A stretch of DNA of 64,000 nt from Phallusia mammillata. Taxonomy: Eukaryota; Chordata; Ascidiacea; Phlebobranchia; Ascidiidae. Each line of letters begins with the position of its first letter. The stretch's first letter is position 1. The notes beneath the pieces are model-generated. The model did not search any database. It saw only the letters and a program-made list of their open reading frames with translations, and was not told the DNA's origin. This document shows positions 42,470 to 55,200 of this stretch, piece by piece. The position numbers were made by a program, and so were the translations under genes. The stretch covers positions 62,001 to 126,000 of the forward strand of contig QLIY01000155.1 in NCBI GenBank assembly GCA_003260075.1, given 5' to 3'.

Positions 42470-42595
42470 ATTGATTGCTCTTCCAGTGGTTTTTATCATA
42501 AAAATAATTGCTCTTCCAGTAGTTTTTATCATAAAAATAATTGCTCTTCCAGTAGTTTTTAATTGCTCTTCCAGTAGTTTTTGTCATAAATATCC
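42470..42595. repeat. Short tandem repeat, ATTGCTCTTCCAGTAGTTTTT units
   Basis: Four units of about 34 bases (the third is shorter) with TATCATAAAAATA between them. They read as a YWKSNYFYDKN-type repeat on the minus strand, but nothing supports translation. Confidence 0.75.
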
Positions 42596-43179
42596 GATGT
42601 TTTGACGTCCTGATACGAGACGCCTTTATCGTAATAATGGCATAACTTAAAACACAATATGTGTTGTTTATAAAACAAAACTACTGTACTCGTTTATATA
42701 TCATTAATTTACTCACGGAAGAAGCATTACTGCCTGTTATAGGCCCAGCTATTGCGTACGCTACATGGCAGAGCAGCCGACAGCATGAGAAAAAACGAAA
42801 ATACTTCCGTTCTACGCAGTGTAGCCTTTACGTCCGAATTTTATTTAGGCCCTACTGACAAAAGCTGNTACTTGTTTACTAACTACGTCAAATTATAGTT
42901 GTAACGGACAGTAACGCTCCCCAATAGCAAAAAACTTTCCCGTCGTTGTGAGTCTGTGACCATTGCACCATACGTTCATTGTTACGACATAACTGCCAAC
43001 CTTGTGTGTGGCCTGCTTTTATGGTTTCGTTGTGTCCACACGTGTAGCCTAGTTAGTGTTTCAGCAGTATCTAAGTCTGTGATGTACGCATTAAATTTGC
43101 TGTGGTGGATAATTTTATGTAGTATCAGTTAGATTGTTTGGACTGTATTGTAATTGTGACGTTCTTGATTGTATTGGGT

Positions 43180-44210
43180 TTAGGTGGTCAAAACTCCGTT
43201 TTAAATCACTGCGGATAAATACGCGATTAATGTAGCGATTCAGGACTCCGGCCCGCCAAGTACTTCATTTTCCCATATCAGGCCCGCCGACTGGAGAAGT
43301 TGCCCGCCCCTGGTCTACAGCAATAGACCCTTGCTACAAAAAAAAAGAGAAAAATAAACCCATAAAATACGATAAAACAAACAGGAACACTTGGGATTGC
43401 CACACAACTGTGCATCTTTAACAACAAAATTGTAACCAACATTCGAAATGTCAATTTTCGAATGGCGTCGCAGAATAGTTCCGTTTCGCGGCTTTTTGTT
43501 ATTGTACCAATACCCCCCCCCCAACGGGTCATTTGGTACAAAGCTCTGCTGGTTGTGCGTAGAAACATGTCATCACGCCATGATACGCTATACGCTTGAA
43601 TACAACATAAAAGTATACAATACTTGGACGCAGAAGTAGATGCTTTTATGGCTTTGAGTTATCACCTGGCGCAATATGCCATTGAAGGTTATAAAAATGT
43701 TTTGTTCAAAAACAAATCTAGCACGGTTCGGGGTTACAGGCCGTATTTTTTGGTTATTAAAGTCATCAGGAAACCATATTTATGTGTCGAAACATACGTT
43801 AACAAATAAAATGTCTCCCGTAGTGCAATATATGGCCATATCCCCCCCCCCGTGGCCAATATTTGGATCATTGGTTGAGCTGATGAATAGGCTGGAAATG
43901 AAACTGTACAGTGCCCCCCCCCCCAAAACTTTTCCAGAGGCGTCGCAATAAAAAAAAGTTTGAGAACCACTGAACTAAGCAAACGCAAGGTACAATAAAA
44001 TATATATTCTGTGACAATGCCCGCATTACGGCACCTTGAAACCTAATACCGCTTTTTTCAAGTTCGATGGAGGGTTGACAGTGAGCGGCAATAACGGGTC
44101 ATTTGGTACAAAGCTCTGCTGGTTGTGCGTAGAAACATGTAATCACGCCATGATACGCTATACGCTTGAATACACCATAAAAGTATACAATACTTGGACG
44201 CAGAAGTAGA

Positions 44211-44277
<67 letters not shown>

Positions 44278-45870
44278 ATGCCATTGAAGGTTATAAAAAT
44301 GTTTTGTTCAAAAACAAGTCTAGCTCGGTTCGGGTTTACAGGCCGCATTTTTTGGTTATTAAAGTCATCAGGAAATTATACTTATGTGTCGAAACATACG
44401 TTAACAAATAAAATGTCTCCTGTAGTGCAATATGGAGCTGCCCAAAATCACAAATTTATGTTCATTTTTTTCAACATATGCCAAATTTTTAACCCAGCTT
44501 AAACAAACAAGGCATAACATAAGGCCGCAATAGAACGGTGTCTACCAAAGTAGTTATAGCGTTTTATTTCATCACACAGCTGAAAAGAAAACTTGATACA
44601 AGTTATAACACACAAAAAAAAAACTGTTTACAAAATCTGAAAGGATTACCAAAAACTTGAGATTTTAAATTTTCCGGCCAGAGCTCAGACTTATTTTAAA
44701 ACTGCTTTGAAGGCATGGCATAAGGTGGTCATTGAACCTAGACAGCTAACGTTTTATAGTGTTATAGTGTTTTACCCCCCCCCCCCACAGCTGAAAAGAA
44801 AACTTGATACAAGTTATAACACACAAAAAAAAACTGTTTACAAAATCTGAAAGGATTACCAAAAACTTTAGATTTTTCGCCCAGCTCTCAGGCTTATTTT
44901 AAAACCGCTTTGAAGGCATGGCATAAGTTGGTCATTGAACCTAGACAGCTAACGTTTTATAGTATTATAGTGTTTTATTTCACCGTACACATAAACTCAA
45001 GAAGAAAACTTGATATATTAAAGGCAATCAAACAGTTGATTTTTAACAAAATCTGAAAAGATTAACCATGGCATTGGGATTGAAACATCCTTCGCCGAGG
45101 TTTGTGTAATATTACAGAACTGCTCTGTGGCCAATATTTGGATCATTGGTTGAGCTGATGAATAGGCTGGAAATAGTAAGCAATAAAACTGTACAGTGTT
45201 GGTGGCATTAGGTTGCGGATGTTGGCTTAATATTGTTACAAATGTGTTCCTTCAGACAACTCCCAACCTACAACAAAACAGAAATGAGTTTTATCACACG
45301 TGTTTAAAATGCCATTTGCAGAACACTTGGGCTACGAGTTAAATGGATAATTTTAAAATTTGTTACGGCATCAATGTTTGAACGAGCAACAGCCTAAAGC
45401 TCTTTTTGTTAATACACAACCACCTCACGTTAAAGACCCCGTACTGTTTACATTACTTTACAAGATGCAGAGTGGTACTTCGAGCCAGGCTTTTCGAGTC
45501 AAGTTCAAGCTTCAGTTTAAGTTTAACGGCCAAATACAGGTGTATATTTACACTCGATCTTACAGGCCTAACTAAGGCTTTGTTTTTTCAACAGAAAATG
45601 GGTTTCGGGTTGTACTTGTGGTTCAGGCCGGGTTTTGGTTGCGGTAAAAGTAGTTCAAGATCTAAATCAGTTTCAAAACCTTTTGTAAAAAATCGGTTTC
45701 GGGATGGTACGTTTGGTTCAGGTCGGGTTTTGGCGCTTTCGGGTCGGTTATCAGGCTTGTATTTTGAGGTTTGGTTCCCAATTTCGGGCCCGCTTACAAT
45801 TGTTACTGCTTGTCTTGCGGCAAATGTTGTTCGAGGTGAAAGTTTAAAAACCCTTGTCCCAAAACGATGT
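43180..45870. other. Gene-poor mosaic of duplicated fragments and hAT pieces
   Basis: 43513-43840 is repeated at 44095-44430, 43850-43912 at 45126-45200, and 44570-44775 at 44787-44990, each with C-runs at the joins. Right ends of hAT elements lie near 43245-43320 and 43925-43975 (GTTTGAGAACCACTG). No exon was recognised. Confidence 0.6.
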
Positions 45871-45873
45871 CTT

Positions 45874-47386
45874 TCACTTACTTCTGTCCTTTGATCCGCC
45901 TAGGAAAGATAGGACTGCAGCGACCAGCCCAAGTATGGCAGCAATCCACGCAATAACAAACGACCAACCGAACTCATAACCAACTGCTTTCAATGCAAAG
46001 CCTCTTACAGTGTAAAGGATAGCGGCCACCAAGCCAAGTACTCCTGCAAATACAGAAACATAAAATGTGCCCCCCCCCCCAGCCCAAGTATGGCAGCAAT
46101 CCACGCAATAACAAACGACCAACCGAATTCATAACCAACTGCTTTCAATGCAAAGCCTCTTACAGTGTAAAGAATAGCGGCCACCAAACCAAGTACTCCT
46201 GCAAATACAGAAACATAAAATGTAGACAATACGCTTTTCGCCAAATATTTCAATGACTGCAGACAGTATACACACTTTAGCATCTACGGCCAATGTCTTG
46301 CCACCAGCTGCACTGATAAAACCTTATAGGTCGAAACAGTGTGCACTGTCTGCAGCTTACTAATGGCTTACTGGTTTCATAAAGAGCGTGTTGCAAGAAA
46401 TAGATCTTTTTACGTAAACCTAGCCCACTGTTTTTTAATATAAATTCAATATGTTTAATACATCAATAGGGCAAGTAAGTTTGACTCATTCCACTAAATA
46501 TATTCAAGCGAAATACCGTGGATCAGTTATAGTTGTTCAACCAAAATGGCCGTCTAAAATGAAATAGAAGTTTTACCGGCTGCCAATGTCATGATGCTTG
46601 CGTATCGTATGTGGGCATATTCCTTCACAGCAAATGCGTACGAGTTCCACGCCACGCTGCCAACCAACAAAACCCAGGAAAGTATCATAAACACGAGTGT
46701 GGCGACATCAAGTGGAGGACGGTCGTCTAAAAAATCACACATCAGCCAATCCGACAAAGCGCAACACAAAAAGTAAAGTGCTAAATGATTGCCTTTTGAG
46801 CTTTTACTGGGCAATGATACATAGTTAAGCGACACAATATTTACAGAGGCTCGATATAACAACATCTCCCATAGGAAGGAGACGACAGATACATTGCGAT
46901 CGGTTGGTCGTCACTGGTTGAGGCGGGGTGGGGCCTCTACATAAAAATATATAAAGAAAAAAAGGCTCGGATATAGCCTATTTATGTCAAATACGTTGGA
47001 CAAATAGGTCTGCCATACTGTACACAACATATGGGGTTAATTTTACTTAATCATATGCAAGGTTTGAAGCTGGGTATATCCACAATCAGCAAACACAGTG
47101 CATGTTGTTTCGAATTTACAATCTTCTTTATGCAATTAAACGGATTATGCGTTTAACCAGAATCTTCTTGCACCAACTTAGTGGGAAATTCCAGTCAAAA
47201 TATTTATTTAAACTCACCAGTATTCAACACACAATCGCTGCTCTGATCCTGGCAGATGTGAATTAGACCTCTATCTCCATTTAACCTTGATCCAACTGAC
47301 CAAGCAGGGGTAAATGTTGCCACAACAGACAACACGAGACTTACGCAAGTCAGTACGAAGCCAGTAACAGCTAAACCGGCCCGCAT
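45874..47386 (-). CDS. Claudin/PMP22-like four-helix membrane protein, gene 2 (exons 47218-47386, 46577-46726, 45874-46043)
   Basis: Exons of 169, 150 and 170 bases, phase 1/1, give 162 residues; the stop is TGA at 45874-45876. TM1 is about residues 6-27. The first loop has W29, GLI (40-42), C45 and C52, a W-GLx-C-C claudin pattern. TM2 covers VATLVFMILSWVLLVGSVAW, TM3 the IMTLAAGVLGLVAAILYTV region, and TM4 WSFVIAWIAAILGLVAAVL. The C-terminus is GGSKDRSK. Exon 1 and 2 lengths and phases equal those of the gene at 35882-39882, so the two are paralogues in the same orientation. Exon 3 is partly repeated at 46081-46198 after a C-run (assembly overlap). Confidence 0.88.
46306..46357 (+). ncRNA. 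Hammerhead-like motif, second copy (core G changed to A)
   Basis: Stem I AGCTGCA/TGCAGCT is perfect. Stem II pairs ACC with GGT. GAAA is 46333-46336. Stem III ACAGT-GTGC-ACTGT is perfect and is followed by C at 46350, giving a classic GTC site. The core reads CTGATAA, changing the essential G8, so this copy should be inactive. Confidence 0.55.
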
Positions 47387-47571
47387 ACTTGGATGAAACG
47401 TTACCTTGCAAAGTTAACTTTAAAATCTAAAAACTCATCAAAAAATACTGATTCTTGTTGATAACATAAATATTTGCCTGTCTTAATTTATAAAAATGGC
47501 ATTTGGATATTATTTATGATAGCCTATTTTATTAGTTGAGTTGTTAGTAATGACATACGTATAGTTTCTTG

Positions 47572-48175
47572 ATAAACCTTCTTCAAATGTTTTTATTAGA
47601 TTAAAGAATCGAGGTATAACTTAATGGACCTGCAGTAAAACTAGCAGTCCTTAGTGTTTTGCTCCATTCTGTTTTGTATAACTACAATATATAAATATCC
47701 GTTATGAAGGCATACAGTATAAGAGTAAATATTTTAAAACCTGTGAGAATTTCCCAAACCCAGTGTTGCATGTAAACTGTCTTCTGCCTTAAAGTTTTGT
47801 AGACTACCCTATCTGCTTAGTCAGCACATAAATAAAACATTTAATTCAGAAATTAGATGAGTACTTAGGAACACTATATACGGACTTGAAAAGTCCCCCC
47901 CCCCTTCTTGATAAACCTTCTTCAAATGTTTTTATTAGATTAAAGAATCGAGTTATAACTTAATGGACCTGCAGTAAAACTAGAAGTCTCAGTGTTTTAC
48001 TTTATTCTGTTCTATATAACTACAATATATAAATATCCGTTATGAAGGCATACAGTATGTTGCATGTAAACTGTCTTCTGCCTTAAAGTTTTGTAGACTA
48101 CCCTATCTGCTTAGGCAGCACATAAATAAAACATTTAATTCAGAAATTAGATGAATACTTAGGAACACTATACAC
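47572..48175. other. Duplicated intergenic block around a C-run
   Basis: 47572-47895 and 47905-48175 are near-identical, apart from a deletion of about 40 bases and some substitutions, across a C-run at about 47896-47904. This fits two alleles placed end to end. Confidence 0.7.
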
Positions 48176-51100
48176 GGACTTGAAAAGCTACTCAATCATA
48201 AACATTACTGCCAAGGTACTGGTGTATATAGAATACATCCTTCAGACGTTTCAACAATCTCTGTTGTTATCATCAGTGCAGGTTGTCAATCGAGCTGTAG
48301 AACACGGTATATTCTATATACACCAGTACTTTGGAAGTTATGTTTATGATTTTAAAAATCCTACCACCTTTGGCGGTTGGTGTGCCGAACGAGGTAAACG
48401 AAAGCTGAACAAAATCATTCTCGTCATTTAAACACCGTCTTAATTTCATCACAATAAACATCAGTACAAATTACTTTCTCGAGTGCAGAACCATAAAAGC
48501 TACGACAACACAACAGGTGAAATATGAGCAGTGTCCCTGACGTCACATTCGTATCGTGTAACAAAAGAGTTTTTTGTCTTGGAATTTGTTGGTGGTGAAA
48601 CGACGACGGAAGGCTTAGGTGTGTGAAAAAAGGAACCTAATGTTCGTAGTCATTTATCTCAAGGTACTAGAAGATGCAAAAAAGAAGGATCAACGATAAA
48701 ACATCCCCCCCCCCCTTAGGTGTGTGAAAAAAGGAACCTAATGTTCGTAGTCATTTATCTCACGGTACTAGAAGATGCAAAAAAGAAAGATCAACGAGAA
48801 AACATTGGCTTTTAAAAATCGTTGCGAAACATTACCTACGTTTACTCAAATCAATTCTTAGTTTGTTTTAAGCTTGCAAAGATACGAAGCACAAAATATA
48901 TGCTGCAATGGATTGCACAACTATTTCGAAATACCCGGTTAACAGCCGATCTTATGGTAAGGCTGTTTAATACAGCAGGAAGCCGGAAACATGAACTAGT
49001 GTTGGCCCCCCCCCCCACAAAATATATGCTGCAATGGATTGCACAACTATTTCGAAATACCCGTTTAACAGCCGATCGTATGGTAAGGCTGTTTAATACA
49101 ACAACGACACTGAATTTCGACTTCCAATAGTTCCAATGCTGAACCATGATAACACATGGAACACTAAAGTTACACCGATCAATGCCAAATGTCGCAAACA
49201 ACATACATTTTTAATTGAGAACAAATAGTGCTTGCAAAGTTTTTCCGTTAGTTTATGCTTAGCCAAACCATTGTGCCAAAATGTTGGTTTGAAAGCACGT
49301 GACCGTTATAACCTTCGGTTTGCCAAATTTATTCGGCCGAATTTTCCAGTTTTTAAAGATTCGGATTCGATCCAAAGTCCCACAATGTAAGTATCAAGTG
49401 TATTGAAGGGGTGGCTCGAAAATTGAGTCTTGGTAGAGACTTTACTCAAATCAAGTACAAGTCGATTTTCAAGTCCAAAACACAAAAGTTGGTGTTTCAG
49501 TATGAATCCAAGAAAAGTTTTTTTTTGTGCTAGAAATCAAACGAAAACTCTTATGGAGAAAATAACGGCCAAAACAGACGTGAAAAGCGACATGCTTTAT
49601 TTTGTCAAATGTTTCAGCAAATGCACATGCCATCATCAGTGATATGAAGGCCACAAAACGAAAACTATTTGGCAAAATTTTAAGGGGTTAACTAAGAGGT
49701 AAAAAAGTTTCGAAACAGCTGCATGTTACTTAAGCCAAGCACCTCATTTGCAAGTTGTAACTGAACTTAATGGAGATTTTAACACTGTCGACTCTGGTAA
49801 CGGCATGGGAAATTCGGGCTGTCGTTGTGAAAGACAATTTACAACGTTGAGATAGCATAACTCAATCGCACAAAGGTTTTTTTATGGCCGAGTAAAGTTG
49901 TAAAAGATAATTTTTTGACGTGAAGATAGCATAAACTTCAATTTTTAACATATGTTTGTGACAACTGCGTTAAATCTGTTATTAAGGCAATATAATTTAG
50001 TACGTATTGTGAAATTGATAGTCCAACTGTGTAGCTGCAGCAAAGGTAAGTTGCATAAAAGATAAAACATTGTGGCTGTGTCATTCATACTGCACCTTGC
50101 TTTTTTCGGGTGGTTTTGATTAAGACTGGCTTGTTTTGGTAGAATGCATTGAATAAGCGTAAAGTTTAAAGTTTGTTCCACACGCTTGCACAGTGTTTTT
50201 TTAAGGTGTTTTTTAAGGATGTTAATTTCTCCAGCGGTTTCCCAAAATTTGGACTTGCCCCCCCCCCCAAGCGTAAAGTTTAAAGTTTGTTCCACACGCT
50301 TGCACAGTGTTTTTTTTTAAGGATGCCCCCCCCCCGAAACAGCTGCATGTTACTTAAGCCAAGCACCTCATTTGCAAGTTGTATAATTTAGTACGTATTG
50401 TGGAATTGATAGTCCAACTGTGCAGCTGCAGCAAAGTCCCCCCCCCCTAAAACTACTTAGCGGTCACCCAAACCAAACCTTAAAAAAACCTGCGCTTGCG
50501 CATCATGCACTTCCTACAGTGAAGGCTTTCTTCTTTATAGCAGAAGGTATAGGGCTCCCAATTTTTACAAAGATTTCAAGCAACAAACAAAAATTTTATT
50601 CACAGATTGACAGAATTAAGTCCGTATTGGTAAAGCATCAGTCAGTTGTGAAGTCAGAAGTCCGAATTATATGAAGTATAACACGTGGTAAGAAAATAAA
50701 AAAACGCGAAAAGAGTAAAAATGTTTAAAGTGGGCCTGCATAACCGTTATGATTTTGACACTATTTGTTGTGTAAAGTTTGGAAAAACATAATCCTTAAA
50801 AGTTTGTTATGAACCTTAATCTATGGACATACGTTTTTTACAGTCGTTATTCATCAATGCGTACGAGCTTGGAGTACGAGCAGTGTTTGTTGCGTTATAA
50901 GTTATCATGTTTGTTGTGCAAACATTTTGCGACAAATAGCCGATGAACAGACCTTATAAAAAAGCAAAATACCTGAATTTTAACCGTAAAATGGCGACTA
51001 GATAATGCTTTTTACGAGCCTTGATCTATGGGCATAATTTATGGGCATAACGTACGAGTTACACTGTGTTTGTTGGCCAACATGTTTAAACAGACCAAAA

Positions 51101-51319
51101 CAAAAAAAAATTACCCAAATTTTCACTGACAAATGACGACTGAATGATGATTAAAGCGCATTAGTCAACTGTATTTCACCGTGTTAAAATACACCAACAT
51201 TGAAAAATGTGCACAGGAAGACGACTTAAGCTGAACGCCAAACGTTGGTGCAAACAATGCATTTCCCAGAAGAGCGTCGTTCAGTTTATATTGAAAAATG
51301 TAGGTATGTCAACGAGATA

Positions 51320-51572
51320 TCAAGATATCCTTACAGCTGTGTAGCTTCGTTGTATCGATGTTTAACCAAAGGGTTTTACCAAAGTCTATTAGTTGATAAC
51401 AGTTTGACCAAGGCGCTTTTGAAGAAAATTTTGAAAAAACAAACAATATAGTCTTCGACGTTATGTGGCAAGCCCAAAAGTTCGAAGAAACCGTTTTTGT
51501 CGTTCACATAATGACTTGAGCATTAGGCAGAGGAACTTTCACAACAATTGAAAGACATTTTCAAGTCAATAC
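51320..51572 (+). pseudogene. Decayed copy of SLCO exon 2 and its upstream intron
   Basis: 51508-51572 (ATAATGACTTGAGCATTAGG..., TTGAAAGACATTTTCAAGTC) matches SLCO exon 2 at 52952-53020, but the codon after the Met-Thr pair is TGA and similarity stops after about 65 bases. Upstream sequence also resembles the intron at 52800-52950. The splice acceptor is AC here but AG in the allelic copy at 51735. It is a partial duplication, not a gene. Confidence 0.65.
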
Positions 51573-51833
51573 TGTTGTGAAACATTAAACTGGAATCACG
51601 CAGTCCATCATCAAACCCCCCCCCCCACAGTTTGACCAAGGCGCTTTTGAAGAAAATTTTGAAAAAACAAACAAATAGTCTTCAACGTTATGTGGCAAGC
51701 CCAAAAGTTTAAAGAAACCATTTTTGTCGTTCAGATAATGACTTGAGCATTAGGCAGAGGAACTTCCACAACAATTGAAAGACATTTTCAAGTCAATACT
51801 GTTATGAAACATTAAGCTGGAATCACCCAGTCC

Positions 51834-51864
51834 ATCATCAAAATTTTGGCCGCGATTTTCAGAA

Positions 51865-51952
<88 letters not shown>

Positions 51953-52018
51953 TTTTTTCTTCTGAACTTACGTACATTTTCAAGTCAGCACGAAAATCGC
52001 GGCCAAAATTTTGATGAT
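51834..52018. repeat. 27-base perfect inverted repeat flanking a C-run
   Basis: Arms 51834-51860 and 51992-52018 (ending GCGGCCAAAATTTTGATGAT) are exact reverse complements, separated by about 87 C and a short SLCO-exon-2-like stretch. Confidence 0.75.
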
Positions 52019-52274
52019 AAACATATGTAGTCACGTACATAGGATCATTTAAACAAAATTTAACACGACGGGAAATTTATCTCGCAAAAAAATTTAATTC
52101 AAAATCGCCCGCAGCAGTTTTATGCGGTTGGTTGTACTTGGCTGCTGTAGTTAAATTGGCATGTTTTACTCTGGTTGTTGGCTGGATGACTAAGCATTTA
52201 TAGACTGAGGCAATCCAAAAGTTTACTGTCGAAAACACTCGCAAGGTTGCTGTTGGGAAAGTGGAAAGGGCAAG

Positions 52275-55200
52275 ATGTCTTTATTTGGAAACGTAAAAAC
52301 ATTTGTGGCCTGCTTCAGTTGCGTTTTCTTTATTGAGGTTAGTACACTGGTAGGGGAAAAATATGTTGGAATGCTTGGGAGGCCGAGTTGGCTTGGAATT
52401 AAATTTGTGATTCAACTTAACTGACACTGGTCAATCTGGCGATCCCCTACTACGAAGCTGACATGTGCAGCATACGAGGCAGGCAACGGTGCTTGTGATT
52501 CACCACTGAGCCTGTGTAGCTCAGTTGGTAGAGCGAGAGTCCCGGAAACACCCCTCTCGTGGGTTTGAATACCATCGCAGGCTAGATTTTTTCTTCACCA
52601 ACGCCTTGCCATATGGTGGTGAATGCTAGGTGACCGACTGACTCGGTATGGCCCCTTCAACGGGCCGGCGTACTGTGATTCGATATTAAACCTTAAATAC
52701 ACCTGACGTATTACAAAATTAGGAAATGTTTTTTTTGTCGTTGTGTTTTTACATGGGTGAAAAAAATGGAATGAGTTCAAATACACTCTACAGTTCCGTT
52801 TATGGTTTGCCAACAAGTATTCAAAACCAACATTTAGTTGATAGCGATTTCGCAAAGACGCCAAGATTTTGGAGAAAAAAACAAAAAAGCACGACTTCAT
52901 GTAGCAGGTCCAAAGTTGCAAAGTTTGAAGAAACTGTTTTTTGTACTTTAGATAATGACCGGGGCATTTGGTCGAGGAGCCTTTACTACAATTGAAAGAC
53001 ATTTTCAGGTCAGCACGAAAAAAATGGCGTCGCTGTCAGTGGCATATCAAATCGCCAATCTTTTTTGTTTAGTAATAATCAGTTACTACGGGAAAAACTG
53101 CCACAGGTTTGTGCACATCATTTGCAATTTTATTTGAATAAGGAAGTAATAATGTCCAAAATCTATGTATGGCTTATACTCTGGGTTTTTGAAATCAACC
53201 TTGATGAAATGACTTGAAAGCAATTGTGATAAACAACCATCTTATCCACAACAATATAGTTGCAAATGAATGTTCTTACAACAACTTTTTTGTTGTTTGT
53301 CTGCAAAATGCGCCAAGGAAACAATAACTGATTTGTCATTGCGCCATATGCTTGAAAAGTTTAAGAACTCTACTACCCCAGTTGTTTAAGGACCCTGTGA
53401 CATTTCAGACTAATGTTTTTTGTTATTTCCAGGCCCCGGATAGTGGGAGCAGGGTGTGTTCTTTTATCTATTGCATTCTTCTTCAAATCTTTTCCTCACT
53501 TCGTAAGTGACAATTACGATTACACAAAAATCGCCACCAACACGTCAGTGACACAAACCGACACCCAATTATGCAGGTGAGAGAAACTTGAAACAAACAA
53601 GCCAGTAGACATTGGTTGTAAACGTGTGAGAAAAACTTGTTATTACAACACTGGTTCCCAAACGGGGAGGAATTCTAAACTAAAGGGGAGGAATTTACTT
53701 TATCTTTACATGTGGTTTGTGAATAGACACTTAAGCTGGGAATATAACCTGCAAAGTTGATAAAATCCCCAATTTTAAAACATCTTTGTATGATTTAGCA
53801 TCTACTATGTGGTCTATTAGGGATGAATGAAAATGTTTTGAATTGTTAAATGAGGACTTGTCGATAAAGGTTGGGAACCACTGCTTCACAGTGTTACTGT
53901 CTTGGACTGAACTGTAATGTTGGTATTTCTCGATGCAACAAGAAGTTTGGTATTTCCCGACATTTTGGACTCTCGCCACTAATCCACGTTAGTCTTGAAG
54001 TGCAGCTGCTGCACCTTGAACCGCTGTGATCCATAATTGTAATTAACTCAGCTTATTCCAACCGCAGAGTTTTTGCAGCTTTTGCAGATTCTGTGCCACC
54101 TAACTGCTTTGTTTTGTTCTGTGACTCTGGTGCAATAAACCAATATTACCAAAAAAGAATACTCGTAAAACACGGCGAAAGCCCAGAATTTGAACCCGCT
54201 ATTCGATTACTTGTGATGCAAACGACATAGTTGCAAAACTAACAACAGTTGACAAAAAGTTTTAGAAATGTTCTCAATTTTGTTCACTGCGTTTAATTTC
54301 CTAATAGAGTCGCGAACACAACAAAACTCCCATCAGTGACATCACAATGCGGAGGAGACGACGTAACAACGGAAAGTGGAACGTCGGGATTGTTCTGGAT
54401 GGTGGTAGTGGGATATGCCCTCAGTGGAGCAGGAGGCTCAACTTTTTATCCTCTGGCTTTCAGCTATGTCGATGACGAAGCTGACGAAGCAAAAAGCTCG
54501 TTGTATGTGGGTGAGAGCGTTGTGAAATGTCTTAATGTGTCTGTATTGAGATCTCGCGTTTGTAAGTCTGACCCCCCCCCCCTGACGAAGCAAAAAGCTC
54601 GTTGTATGTGGGTGAGAGCGTTGTGAAATATCGTAATGTGTCTGTATCGAGATCTCGCGTTTGTAAGTCTGCGTTGCAAGTCGAATTCAATTTGGACTAG
54701 AGTTTTCAAAAAAGGTATTGAGGATTGCAACGATTCAGGGTCATTAAATAAGTAGCTGAGTATAAATTTTATATCGGGCCGGCTCTGGGTTTCACAAAAG
54801 GCTTGCTTGGTTCTGTCTTTATGCCGGGATGCATTTGCCCCATTTCACTTTGGTAAATCGTAACTTTTGGGCCAAAACCACCCCCTAAAAAAGGTTCGCG
54901 TAAGGATTTGAAGTGATTCCTGGCCTCAATTTTTGGAAAAGGGCCAGGGGTGTGTGTCCCATTGTTGACTAAAACAAAGTAGTTCAAGTTTGTAGAAAGT
55001 GGCCATTCGAACTTCCTTGTTTATATGATTAAAAAGTACTGACGATGTAATGTATATTGCGCCACCTTGTGACGCATTAAGTATATTGCCCCGCCTTGTG
55101 ACGACCTTGCCGCATGCAAATATAAAAGCGTGAGTTTCACCTTTACCGTCATTCGAAGTGTCTTGTAGCTGTGGGCTTGTTGTGTCGCTGATTCATTCAA

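Larger units (their letters stand above)
48176..52274. other. Intergenic region upstream of the SLCO gene
   Basis: It holds repeat ends (CTGATGATAACAA...TTGTTGAAACG, minus strand, 48245-48280; and the reverse-orientation family copy at 49556-49660) and several C-run-separated duplicates (48600-48810, 48893-49105, 49990-50437). Decayed SLCO exon-2 sequence lies at 51300-52020. No intact exon was seen. Confidence 0.6.

Noticed and set aside
43278-43568. Open frame with hydrophobic stretch as a membrane protein gene
   Set aside because: It crosses a C-run and hAT fragments and its sequence is duplicated mosaic repeat.
44213-44274. Poly-C/poly-Pro reading frame as a proline-rich protein
   Set aside because: The intact copy at 43636-43664 shows non-repetitive sequence instead.
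45148-45176. CTGATGAATAGGCTGGAAAT as another hammerhead core
   Set aside because: No helix can form between CTGATGA and GAAA and no stem I or III partners were found.
52510-52582. Functional tRNA gene
   Set aside because: The anticodon arm and T arm do not pair properly and the sequence continues into a repeated SINE body.
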